The notes beneath the pieces were generated by a model. It searched no databases and was not told the DNA's origin. It saw only the letters and a list, made by a program, of their open reading frames with translations. The translations under genes were made by a program, and so were the position numbers. This document shows, one piece after another, positions 1 through 6,054 of a stretch of DNA of 7,326 nucleotides (its first letter is position 1; the number at the start of each line of letters is the position of its first letter). The DNA is from a bacterium (lineage in GTDB: Bacteria > Spirochaetota > JAHITG01). The DNA is taken from contig JAQTRT010000128.1 of the NCBI GenBank assembly GCA_028711675.1, positions 1-7,326 of the forward strand, given 5' to 3'.

Positions 1-1
1 C

Positions 2-364
2 AGGAATTCCACCATCGAAGGCCAGGGAGTGTTCGCGCTCCGTAATTTTAAAAAAGGCGAGATAGTGCTGCAGTGGGACATTTCGCATACTTTATCAGAA
101 GAAAAAGTAAAAAAGATATCCAGCGAGGGGAAAAAGTACATTTCCTTTTTAAAAGGGAAATATATAATAATGCAGGAACCTGAAAAATATGTGAATCACT
201 CATGCGAGCCCAACACAACAGCCAAGTATTTTTGCGATGTGGCTGTCAGGGATATCATGAAAGATGAGGAGATCACGGCTGATTACGCGGAAGAACTGCC
301 ACCCCGTACTTACATGGAATGCCGCTGCGGAAGCAGGAAATGCCGGAAGATCATCCGTGCCTGA
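2..364 (+). CDS. SET-domain protein (putative lysine methyltransferase), 5' end missing
   Basis: SET-domain proteins transfer a methyl group from S-adenosylmethionine to lysine side chains. The reading frame is open from base 2, and its first residues (RNSTIEGQGVFALRNFKKGE) are the conserved start of a SET domain, so the gene begins left of the window. The GTG at 29 encodes the conserved Val of GQGVFA and should not be taken as a start. Counting from base 2, about 120 residues are visible. They include NHSCEPN at 65-71 (cofactor-binding and knot motif), the Asp-Tyr pair at 94-95 where the catalytic Tyr is expected, and a C-terminal C-x-C-x4-C at 107, 109 and 114. That spacing, with Cys68, matches the four-Cys zinc site of eukaryotic post-SET regions. 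The protein is probably a free-standing single SET domain. Its substrate is unknown; a bacterial or host protein are both possible. The family call is firm, the activity inferred. Confidence 0.88.
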   Translation, partial: RNSTIEGQGVFALRNFKKGEIVLQWDISHTLSEEKVKKISSEGKKYISFLKGKYIIMQEPEKYVNHSCEPNTTAKYFCDVAVRDIMKDEEITADYAEELPPRTYMECRCGSRKCRKIIRA

Positions 365-386
365 CCGGGTGTTTTCCCCGCTTGTT

Positions 387-393
387 GAGGAGG
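387..393 (+). promoter_or_regulatory. Shine-Dalgarno site of the DUF3788 gene
   Basis: GAGGAGG lies 5 nt before the ATG at 399. It fixes that ATG as the start, although the frame stays open further upstream into the SET gene. Confidence 0.8.
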
Positions 394-398
394 TCCCT

Positions 399-821
399 AT
401 GGAAAAACCAATACTTTCTGATAAGGATATCTTTCCCTCGGGAAAGGTGATCTTTTCCCATATCAAGCGATCAAGGACATTATGGGAGTCCTTGTTTGAA
501 TATATCAAAACGGAATACCCGGATATTTCCAGGGAGTGGAGATATTATCTTGACGGGAAACGCTGGCTGCTAAAAGTCACAAGAAAATCAAAGACAATGT
601 TCTGGCTTTCCCTGGTGGATCATTCGTTCAGGACCACTTTTTATTTCAATCATAAAGCGGAGCGCCTGATCAGGGAAAGTAATATCCCGGATCGATTAAA
701 AGAACAGTTCCTGGGTAAGGACCGGTCCAGGAAGATCCACGGGATCACGATTGTTTTTAAGAACAAGAAAGATGTCGAGTACGCGAAAAAGCTGCTGGAG
801 ATCAAGTTAAAAATAAAATAA
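399..821 (+). CDS. DUF3788 family protein
   Basis: A 140-residue soluble protein of unknown function. The whole sequence resembles my recollection of DUF3788 proteins: an N-terminal segment with KPILSDKDIFPS, then an aromatic-rich core around residues 50-85 (EWRYYLDGKRWLLKV, then FWLSLVDHSFRTTFYF), and a C-terminal Lys-rich part with GITIVFKNKKDVEYAKKL. Length is typical of the family, and there is no signal peptide or membrane segment. The in-frame open region from 264 overlaps the SET gene and is rejected as coding because a strong ribosome binding site precedes the ATG at 399. It sits 34 nt after the SET gene and 21 nt before the flavin reductase-like gene, so the three are probably co-transcribed. 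No catalytic residues can be named. Confidence 0.85.
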   Translation: MEKPILSDKDIFPSGKVIFSHIKRSRTLWESLFEYIKTEYPDISREWRYYLDGKRWLLKVTRKSKTMFWLSLVDHSFRTTFYFNHKAERLIRESNIPDRLKEQFLGKDRSRKIHGITIVFKNKKDVEYAKKLLEIKLKIK

Positions 822-829
822 AAAAGGTC

Positions 830-836
830 GAGGAGG
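830..836 (+). promoter_or_regulatory. Shine-Dalgarno site of the flavin reductase-like gene
   Basis: GAGGAGG with 6 nt to the ATG at 843. It is the same heptamer as at the preceding gene, which suggests both are well translated. Confidence 0.8.
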
Positions 837-842
837 GTCTTT

Positions 843-1403
843 ATGGCTAAAATACAGAAAGGAGTTTCCGAGGCTCTGTTCCCTGTGCCCATTGTACTTG
901 TGAGCTGCGCTGACAGGAACGGAAAAGCCAATATGGTTACCATTGCCTGGACCGGCGTGGTTTGTTCTTCGCCGGCCATGGTCAGTATCTCCGTCAGGCC
1001 CAGCCGGTTCTCGCACAGCATGATAAAAGAAACAAATGAGTTCGTGCTGAACATACCCGGGCTCAGCCTTATTAAAGAAACGGATTTATGCGGTATTATT
1101 TCGGGCCGGAACAAGGACAAGTTCAAAGAGACAGGATTGACGCCAGTCGGTGCATCGAAGGTGAAGGTCCCTCTGATCGAGGAATGCCCTGTGAACATAG
1201 AGTGTAAAGTGAAACAGTTGATAAACCTGGGTGCTCATGACATGTTCCTGGCCGAGGTAGTGGCCGTGCATTATGATGAAGAGGTCCTGGATAAGAACGG
1301 GAATATTGATTTTTCCAAAGCTGCGCCTTTCACGTATAATCAGGGTGAATACTGGAGCCTGGGAAAGAAAGCAGGTTATTACGGATTCTCGGCCAGGGAG
1401 TAG
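843..1403 (+). CDS. Flavin reductase-like domain protein (flavoredoxin type)
   Basis: A 186-residue cytoplasmic protein of the split-barrel FMN-binding flavin reductase family. Members either reduce free flavin with NAD(P)H or carry FMN as electron carriers. Visible family signatures are the N-terminal strand LFPVPIVLVSCADRNGKAN (residues 12-30), the segment MVTIAWTGVVCSSPAMVSIS at 31-50, SVRPSRFSHSMI at 50-61, EFVLNIPG at 66-73, SGRNKDKF at 87-94 and the C-terminal half carrying AEVVAVHYDEE. The length fits the flavoredoxin-like subgroup. Residues Cys22, Cys41 and Cys83 are present but form no obvious metal motif. The start is set by the Shine-Dalgarno site at 830-836. It ends a three-gene run with the SET and DUF3788 genes. 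The physiological partner cannot be told; in anaerobes such proteins often serve ferredoxin-linked electron transfer or oxidative protection. Confidence 0.9.
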   Translation: MAKIQKGVSEALFPVPIVLVSCADRNGKANMVTIAWTGVVCSSPAMVSISVRPSRFSHSMIKETNEFVLNIPGLSLIKETDLCGIISGRNKDKFKETGLTPVGASKVKVPLIEECPVNIECKVKQLINLGAHDMFLAEVVAVHYDEEVLDKNGNIDFSKAAPFTYNQGEYWSLGKKAGYYGFSARE

Positions 1404-1495
1404 CAGGATTTTTTACCGCAAGATTTTTCTGGATTATTTTTTTAAACAGCATAGATTGAAACACATTCTTATCCTTAAAGGAACCAGGCTGTTTT

Positions 1496-2596
1496 ATGGA
1501 TCCAACTCAAAATTATATCCGTATCTTTAATGAAGCTCTCAGGAGGCTCTTTCTGGATGCTTTTTGGCTCTCTCTGAGCAGTCCTCTCCGGGCTTATGCT
1601 TTTTTAAGGACCGTGTTCATGCAGAACAAGGCTGGCAGCCTGAGGCAAAAATGGGTGAAAAAAGGGCTGCCTGTGCCGGCCATTATGATCACCAGCATCA
1701 CGGCCCAATGCAATCTTCATTGTACCGGCTGCTACAGCCGTGTCCATACCGGAAATCAGAAGAAAGAACTGACAGTAGATGAATGGCGCGGAGTATTCTC
1801 TCAGGCCCGGGACCTCGGTATTTCCATTGTTCTCCTGGCCGGGGGTGAGCCGTTCATGCGGAAAGATGTGATCCGTCTGGCAGGGGAATTCCCGGAGATC
1901 ATTTTCTCCATATTCACCAATGGGTTGCTCATGGATGACGAGAGCATAACATGGATCAGCCGGATCAGGAACGTCGTACCTGTAATCAGCCTGGAGGGAT
2001 ACGAGAAGAGCACGGATGAGCGGAGGGGAAAAGGGACCTATGGCCGGCTTCTGAGAGCGATGGACAGGCTTAGTAAGAAGAACGTCTTTTTCGGTGCATC
2101 CATCACTGCTACAAGAAAGAACCTGGGGATCATCACACAGGACGGTTTTATCCGGGACCTCCTCAAGACCGGGGCGAAGATTATTTTTTTTATAGAATAT
2201 ACGCCGGTGGAGAAGAGCACAAGGAACCTTGTCCTGACCCTGAAAGAGAGAGATGTCCTGACCCGTGCTGTGGACGGATTTAATTCAAGGTTCCGCGCTA
2301 TTTTCGAGGCCTTTCCCGGGAACGAGGAGAGGTACGGCGGCTGTCTGGCCGCAGGCCGCGGTTTTATTCACGTGAGTTCATCCGGCTTCCTGGAGCCATG
2401 CCCGTTCGCGCCGTATTCGGACACAGATTTAAAGAAGGTTTCTTTACAGCAGGCTCTCCAGTCCTCTTTCTTAAAAACGATCCGTGAGAACCACTCCCGG
2501 CTTACGGAAACACGCGGAGGGTGTGCTTTGTGGACCAACAGGGACTGGGTCAGTTCTGTCTTGAGAGCAGGTCATGCGGAAGCCCGGAGGACATGA
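1496..2596 (+). CDS. Radical SAM protein with Cys-containing C-terminal (SPASM/twitch-like) region
   Basis: Radical SAM enzymes use a [4Fe-4S] cluster to cleave S-adenosylmethionine and start radical chemistry. In this 366-residue protein the cluster motif C-x3-C-x2-C is at 72, 76 and 79 (ITAQCNLHCTGCYS). The SAM-binding GGEP is at 116-119, FTNG at 140-143 and SLEG at 165-168, in standard order. Three further Cys at 283 (GGCLAAG), 302 (LEPCPF) and 343 (GGCALW) resemble a reduced SPASM/twitch auxiliary-cluster region. The amphipathic, Arg-rich N-terminal 60 residues match what I recall for a MoaA-like subfamily of unknown function. That favours the ATG at 1496 even though its AAAGGA site (1477-1482) is 13 nt away; an ATG at 1619 has closer AAGGA (1606-1610) but would lose this segment. 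No precursor peptide gene is visible beside it. The superfamily is certain, the substrate unknown. Confidence 0.92.
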   Translation: MDPTQNYIRIFNEALRRLFLDAFWLSLSSPLRAYAFLRTVFMQNKAGSLRQKWVKKGLPVPAIMITSITAQCNLHCTGCYSRVHTGNQKKELTVDEWRGVFSQARDLGISIVLLAGGEPFMRKDVIRLAGEFPEIIFSIFTNGLLMDDESITWISRIRNVVPVISLEGYEKSTDERRGKGTYGRLLRAMDRLSKKNVFFGASITATRKNLGIITQDGFIRDLLKTGAKIIFFIEYTPVEKSTRNLVLTLKERDVLTRAVDGFNSRFRAIFEAFPGNEERYGGCLAAGRGFIHVSSSGFLEPCPFAPYSDTDLKKVSLQQALQSSFLKTIRENHSRLTETRGGCALWTNRDWVSSVLRAGHAEARRT

Positions 2597-2616
2597 AGGT
2601 TAGTGAGATAAATAAA

Positions 2617-2644
2617 TTGACATGAAAATTTGAAATATTAAATT
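2617..2644 (+). promoter_or_regulatory. Possible sigma70-type promoter before the lipoprotein gene
   Basis: A perfect TTGACA at 2617-2622 is followed after 16 nt by TAAATT at 2639-2644 (4 of 6 consensus bases) in an AT-rich gap. It would give the lipoprotein a leader of roughly 30 nt and a transcript separate from the radical SAM gene. The -10 box is weak, so this is tentative. Confidence 0.4.
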
Positions 2645-2669
2645 GAATGACTGATCATGATTTTATAAA

Positions 2670-2675
2670 AAGGAG
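2670..2675 (+). promoter_or_regulatory. Shine-Dalgarno site of the lipoprotein gene
   Basis: AAGGAG lies 7 nt before the ATG at 2683. It chooses this start over the in-frame ATG at 2647, which would put 12 polar and charged residues ahead of the signal peptide. Confidence 0.75.
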
Positions 2676-2682
2676 CAAGCAT

Positions 2683-3312
2683 ATGAGAAAAGATCTTTTC
2701 ATACTTATGGTTTTAACCGGGCTTATGTTTCTGATCGGATGCGGAAAGTCTGTCCCGGACCAGATGGGTATTTTTTCTGAGACCTATACCAATTATTCTC
2801 TTCATTTAAAATCGCTTAATCCGCCCGACGCTTTGGGCGGTTACATGGGAACATGGCAGTCAGAGAACAAGAACCCGGCTGTTGTGACAGAGGACACAAC
2901 AATCGTCCAGGAGGGAAAGAAGAGCCTGAAAGTATCTGTGGGCAAAGGTCCCTGGGGCGGCGGTATGTGGATCCAGTTCGGTTTCGACAAGAGCGAATCA
3001 CCGGTCAAGGTCAGTACTGACCTGAGCGGTTATAAAGACGGCTCGCTGGTCTTCTGGGTAAAGACCAAGACCGATATGCTTATCAAGCTGGAATCTGAGA
3101 AAGGCGGGGAGTCCAAGAAGACGCTCTCCATGTATAATATCCCGACCGACGACACCTGGCAGAAAGTGGTCATCCCTATGAAGGATTTTACGGCAGTGGG
3201 CGGTATCGATCTGAAAAAGGTTAATGTCGTTTTCGGTTCCCATTTCGTGGTACCCCAGTCCACGTCAGTATTCTGGCTGGATAATATTTATATCACCAAA
3301 ACGAAAGAATAA
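2683..3312 (+). CDS. Lipoprotein with probable carbohydrate-binding-like beta-sandwich domain
   Basis: A 209-residue exported protein. Residues 1-20 are a classic lipoprotein signal: MRKD, a hydrophobic stretch, then the lipobox LIGC with the lipidated Cys at 20. The mature part is rich in Trp, Gly and beta-prone segments: EGKKSLKVSV at 77-86, GPWGGGMWIQFGF at 89-101, DGSLVFWVKTKT at 119-130, DDTWQKVVIPMKDF at 156-169 and SVFWLDNIYI at 195-204. This order and the ending with a WLDNIYI strand are typical of galactose-binding-like jelly-roll folds such as carbohydrate-binding modules, so surface or periplasmic glycan binding is plausible. No enzyme domain is attached, and no transporter or glycosidase lies nearby. 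The fold is an inference from pattern; the lipoprotein call is firm. A CCGCCC/GGGCGG inverted repeat sits in its coding region at 2821-2840. Confidence 0.85.
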   Translation: MRKDLFILMVLTGLMFLIGCGKSVPDQMGIFSETYTNYSLHLKSLNPPDALGGYMGTWQSENKNPAVVTEDTTIVQEGKKSLKVSVGKGPWGGGMWIQFGFDKSESPVKVSTDLSGYKDGSLVFWVKTKTDMLIKLESEKGGESKKTLSMYNIPTDDTWQKVVIPMKDFTAVGGIDLKKVNVVFGSHFVVPQSTSVFWLDNIYITKTKE

Positions 3313-3341
3313 GGGAGTGGTATCAGGCTGTTGAACGGAGA

Positions 3342-3830
3342 TTATTGATCTGCCTTGTATTCATTGCCGTGGATGGTCATCAGGTACTTTATCTTCAGTT
3401 TCCGTGTACCGGCCGGTGTGAGAACTTCCACCTGCTGGCCGACCTTCTTGTTGGCCAGAGCCCTCCCGTAAGGGGTCTCCAGCGTGATACGGCCCTGGGC
3501 CAGGTCCATCTCACTTTCCGAGACGAACGTCAGCTCCATTTTAGAATCCGTATCCAGGTCAATGAGCACGACCCTGGAACCAAAGCCCACGCAATCAACC
3601 GGTATGCTCTCCATATCCATGCTGTTGAGGCGCGCAAGCTGTTCGCTCAGCTGGCCGATCCGGGCTTTCACGAAACCCATGCGCTCCCGGGCTGCATGGT
3701 ATCCGGCATTTTCCCGGAGATCTCCCAGGTCCCTTGCTTCGCTGATCTGTTTGGGAAGTTCCACGTTCAGTTCATGCTTTAGTTTGTCCAGTTCAGCTCT
3801 TAGTTTATCCATTGACCGTTCCAGATCCAT
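3342..3830 (-). CDS. greA: Transcription elongation factor GreA/GreB family protein
   Basis: Gre factors enter the RNA polymerase secondary channel and stimulate cleavage of the backtracked transcript, rescuing stalled complexes. The 162-residue protein has the normal length and two-domain plan. Residues 1-75 form the N-terminal coiled coil (MDKLRAELDKLKHEL and ARIGQLSEQLARLNS). The tip loop is GDLRENAGYHAARER at 36-50, keeping Asp37 and Glu40, equivalent to the catalytic-tip D41 and E44 of E. coli GreA. The FKBP-like C-terminal domain carries TPYGRALANKKVGQQVEV at 119-136. The usual second Glu of ENAEYH is Gly43 here. No Shine-Dalgarno site precedes the ATG at 3830; a second ATG six codons in (3812) has weak GGAA before it and may be the true start. 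The gene is convergent with the lipoprotein gene, 29 nt away. It could be a greA paralogue rather than the housekeeping copy. Confidence 0.93.
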   Translation of the reverse strand: MDLERSMDKLRAELDKLKHELNVELPKQISEARDLGDLRENAGYHAARERMGFVKARIGQLSEQLARLNSMDMESIPVDCVGFGSRVVLIDLDTDSKMELTFVSESEMDLAQGRITLETPYGRALANKKVGQQVEVLTPAGTRKLKIKYLMTIHGNEYKADQ

Positions 3831-3908
3831 GGGAATAAAAATAACTGATTAAAATTCAATGGCAAGTTTTTTCATTGCCGGGTCCGGGAATGAAAAGATG
3901 AAAAAGAA

Positions 3909-4052
3909 TAGCCACAGAGGCACCATGTTAATGTAGTCAAGGCTTAAAAGGTTATAAAGGCAGATAAAATAGCTTAGTAAAAAGCCTTTAAACCTTTACT
4001 TCATTTTTATCCTTTATTGCCTTTTCTTTGTGCCTTAGTGCCTTGGTGGCTA
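3909..4052. repeat. Intergenic imperfect palindrome with 8-bp tandem units at its ends
   Basis: The gene-free stretch 3831-4167 contains this 144-bp element. Its outer arms are TAGCCACAGAGGCAC (3909-3923) and GTGCCTTGGTGGCTA (4038-4052), inverted copies matching at 13 of 15 positions. The right end is three tandem octamers: TTTGTGCC, TTAGTGCC, TTGGTGGC (4027-4050). The left end holds two similar octamers inverted (3911-3926). Inside lies a second inverted pair, AAAGGTTATAAAGGC (3947-3961) and GCCTTTAAACCTTT (3984-3997), differing by one extra base around a 22-nt loop. No coding frame fits. Similar GTGCCTTGGTGGCT-type intergenic repeats occur in many environmental genomes, as I recall; that this is a dispersed, MITE-like element is inference, since only one copy lies in the window. 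It could also act as a bidirectional terminator or a structured RNA, but no clean U-tract hairpin is present. Confidence 0.6.
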
Positions 4053-4057
4053 ACGTT

Positions 4058-4085
4058 TTGACAATTCTTCCGCCTTTAATAAAAT
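4058..4085 (+). promoter_or_regulatory. Sigma70-type promoter for the DUF456-MATE-flavodoxin unit
   Basis: A perfect -35 box TTGACA (4058-4063), a 16-nt spacer and a -10 box TAAAAT (4080-4085, 5 of 6 consensus bases) lie about 80 nt before the first gene. The -35 begins six bases after the right end of the palindromic repeat. A second, weaker candidate is TTGACT at 4088-4093 with ATTTAA at 4111-4116. Confidence 0.6.
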
Positions 4086-4167
4086 TTTTGACTTTGAGTT
4101 TTAAATGATTATTTAAGAAAGTATCTTTTCAATGCGTTTCACTTGAAAAACCGGAGTAAAAACAGTC

Positions 4168-4647
4168 ATGGAACATGTGTTGATTGTTATGGCCGTGCTT
4201 TTCAGCATCGGCGGTATCCTTGGATCGATCCTGCCCCTGCTTCCCGGCCCGCCTTTAAGCTATTTAGCCCTCCTCTTTTTACAGGGGGCGAAAAAAGGAA
4301 CAGCTTTCAGTACAGGATTTCTTGTTCTGTTCGGGATGCTGACCCTTATCAGCCTGGTCCTGGATTATATCCTGCCCCTCATCGGTGCCAAATGGTACGG
4401 GGTATCACGATACGGCATGACCGGTTCTCTGACCGGCATGCTGGCGGGGATGTTCCTTTTTCCGCCTTTAGGCATCATACTTGGCGTTTTCACGGGTGCC
4501 GTCATAGGAGAGCTCATTGCCGGCAAGGACCGTTCAAAGGCCTTACAGGCAGGGCTGGTCACTTTTATCTCCAATGTCATATCTTTTTTTCTCAAGCTCT
4601 CATTATCCGTGATCATGGCTTTTTATTTATTCTTAAAATTAATTTAA
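4168..4647 (+). CDS. DUF456 family membrane protein
   Basis: A 159-residue, strongly hydrophobic protein with about four membrane segments and no charged soluble domain. Segments fall near residues 5-37, 46-70, 83-118 and 127-158. Family marks are LPLLPGPPLSYLALLFL (residues 22-38), DYILPLIGAKWYGVSRYGMTG (66-86, with the Asp-Tyr and Gly-Ala-Lys pattern), the glycine-rich FPPLGIILGVFTGAVIGEL run and a final K-containing membrane helix. This matches DUF456, whose function is unknown; small-residue packing like a glycine zipper is visible. The ATG at 4168 has a GGAG site 11 nt upstream (4153-4156). The gene is first after the promoter at 4058-4085 and is 30 nt before the MATE exporter gene, so co-transcription is likely. 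The overlapping frame starting at 4143 is a shadow. Confidence 0.85.
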   Translation: MEHVLIVMAVLFSIGGILGSILPLLPGPPLSYLALLFLQGAKKGTAFSTGFLVLFGMLTLISLVLDYILPLIGAKWYGVSRYGMTGSLTGMLAGMFLFPPLGIILGVFTGAVIGELIAGKDRSKALQAGLVTFISNVISFFLKLSLSVIMAFYLFLKLI

Positions 4648-4677
4648 TCTTTCTGTTCAAGAACATATCGAGGATCG

Positions 4678-6054
4678 ATGAAAGACCTTACAAAAGGAAA
4701 TGAAGCCAAGCTGATCTTTTTTTTCAGCCTGCCCATGCTCATTGGCAATGTTTTCCAGCAGCTTTACACCACGGTGGACAGCATCATTGTCGGCAAATTC
4801 ATCGGCAAGTCGGCTCTGGCTGCTGTAGGCGCCAGCTTTCCCGTGATCTTTTTCATGGTAGCCCTGATCTTGGGCATTTCCATGGGTTCCACGGTCCTCA
4901 TTGCCCAGTATTTTGGAGCGCGTCAGATGAAGAAAGTACAGAGAACGGTCGAGACCAGCCTGGTCTTCCTTTTCTGGGCATCGCTTGTTATCACTGTGCT
5001 GGGGCTTATGTTCAGCGGTCCTATATTAAGGCTGATTCGCATACCGGATGATGTCTTTCCGCAGGCCCGGATATACCTGAACATTATTTTCAGCGGTATG
5101 ATCTTTATGTTCGGGTATAATGCTGTCAGCGCCATTCTCAGAGGGCTGGGTGATTCCAAAACGCCGTTATATTATCTCATTATCGCTAATGTGGTCAATA
5201 TTATCCTTGATCTGCTTCTTGTTGTCGTTTTCAAATGGGGCATCAAGGGTTCAGCCTGGGCCACGGTTATTGCGCAGGCTTGTTCCTTCATGATCGCTTT
5301 CATTCATCTGAGGCGGAAACACGAGATATTCCAGTTCAAGCTTACAGAAATGGTATTCGATAAAAAGATCTTTATCCTGGCCTTTCAGATAGGGTTTCCT
5401 TCAGCCATCCAGCAGGTCCTGGTGGCCGTGGGTATGATGGCCCTGGTCACCATTGTGAACGGATTCGGCGTCACAGCCATGGCGGGTTTTACGGCAGCCA
5501 GCCGTATCGATTCCTTTGCCGCCATGCCGGCCATGAACCTTTCTATGGCCCTGACAACGTTCACAGCCCAGAACCTGGGAGCTAAAATGGTTCACAGGGT
5601 TAAAAAAGGTTTTATCGCCACTCTGGTCATGTCCAGCCTGATCTCAGCAGGCATTACACTCTTTGTCGTGGTGTTCGGCTGGCATTTGATATCTGTTTTC
5701 ACCGCAGATCAGGAAGTGATAAGGATCGGTACACGTTATCTTCTGATCGTCGGCGGATTTTATATCCTCTTTTCAACCATGTTCGTGGCCAACGGACTTC
5801 TCAGGGGAGCTGGCCAGACCGTGATCCCCATGTTCTCTACCATCCTGGCTTTGTGGGTCATCAGGATACCACTGGCAGCCCTGCTTTCCCGGAACATGGG
5901 AACAGACGGTATCTGGCTGGGCATCCCCATTGCCTGGTTCTTCGGCCTGGCTTTAAGCCTGGGTTATTATTTTACCGGCCGTTGGAAGAAGACCAAAGCC
6001 CTCTCTCATCTGGAAGAGGAGGTCCTGGAATTAAATCAAGGAGGCGCAGTATGA
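4678..6054 (+). CDS. MATE family efflux transporter
   Basis: A 458-residue inner-membrane exporter of the multidrug and toxin extrusion family, which uses a Na+ or H+ gradient to expel cationic drugs, dyes or metabolites. The two MatE repeats are clear. The first half has LPMLIGNVFQQLYTTVDSII (18-37), VGKFIGKSALAAVG and the LRGLGDSKTPLYY loop at 154-166. The second half has GFPSAIQQVLVAVGMMALV (239-257), ASRIDSFAAMPAMNLSMAL (274-292) and the matching LRGAGQTVIPM loop at 375-385. Twelve membrane helices are expected and the length is usual. The ATG at 4678 has GAGG a few bases before it. The sequence looks intact. Its stop overlaps the flavodoxin start (ATGA at 6051-6054), and it follows the DUF456 gene by 30 nt. 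Substrate specificity cannot be read from sequence; the closest subgroup seems to be the DinF/NorM-like bacterial one. Confidence 0.95.
   Translation: MKDLTKGNEAKLIFFFSLPMLIGNVFQQLYTTVDSIIVGKFIGKSALAAVGASFPVIFFMVALILGISMGSTVLIAQYFGARQMKKVQRTVETSLVFLFWASLVITVLGLMFSGPILRLIRIPDDVFPQARIYLNIIFSGMIFMFGYNAVSAILRGLGDSKTPLYYLIIANVVNIILDLLLVVVFKWGIKGSAWATVIAQACSFMIAFIHLRRKHEIFQFKLTEMVFDKKIFILAFQIGFPSAIQQVLVAVGMMALVTIVNGFGVTAMAGFTAASRIDSFAAMPAMNLSMALTTFTAQNLGAKMVHRVKKGFIATLVMSSLISAGITLFVVVFGWHLISVFTADQEVIRIGTRYLLIVGGFYILFSTMFVANGLLRGAGQTVIPMFSTILALWVIRIPLAALLSRNMGTDGIWLGIPIAWFFGLALSLGYYFTGRWKKTKALSHLEEEVLELNQGGAV
6039..6044 (+). promoter_or_regulatory. Shine-Dalgarno site of the flavodoxin gene, inside the MATE gene
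   Basis: AGGAGG lies within the last codons of the exporter gene, 6 nt before the ATG at 6051. With the ATGA overlap this suggests translational coupling, and it rules out the longer in-frame opening from 5853. Confidence 0.8.

Noticed and set aside
29..31. GTG as the start of the SET gene
   Set aside because: It codes for a conserved Val within the SET domain, and the homologous frame continues to the left edge.
264..398. In-frame upstream extension of the DUF3788 gene
   Set aside because: It overlaps the SET gene in another frame, and a GAGGAGG site directly precedes the ATG at 399. The DUF3788 similarity starts there.
1404..1495. T-rich gap after the flavin reductase-like gene as a terminator or promoter
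   Set aside because: T runs are present but no stable stem precedes them. The AACAGC (1445-1450) and GCTGTT (1488-1493) pair is only 6 bp and 37 nt apart, and no convincing -35/-10 pair was seen.
2821..2840. CCGCCC/GGGCGG hairpin with an 8-nt loop
   Set aside because: It lies inside the lipoprotein coding region with no T-tract after it, so it is not a terminator; probably a chance codon effect.
3345..3852. Two long plus-strand open frames opposite the Gre gene
   Set aside because: The minus-strand frame is an unmistakable GreA/GreB protein. The plus frames are low-complexity or family-less shadows.
3840..3866. Minus-strand promoter TTGCCA and TATTTT before the Gre gene
   Set aside because: The -10 box would sit only about seven bases from the ATG, leaving almost no leader. 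The match is weak in AT-rich sequence.
3861..3879. GGCAA/TTGCC hairpin with T-rich loop upstream of the Gre gene
   Set aside because: Only five base pairs with a 9-nt loop and no tract of Ts after the stem on either strand. Too weak to call a terminator or attenuator.
5853..6050. In-frame N-terminal extension of the flavodoxin
   Set aside because: It lies wholly inside the MATE gene in another frame. The flavodoxin fold starts at the ATG at 6051, which has a strong ribosome binding site.
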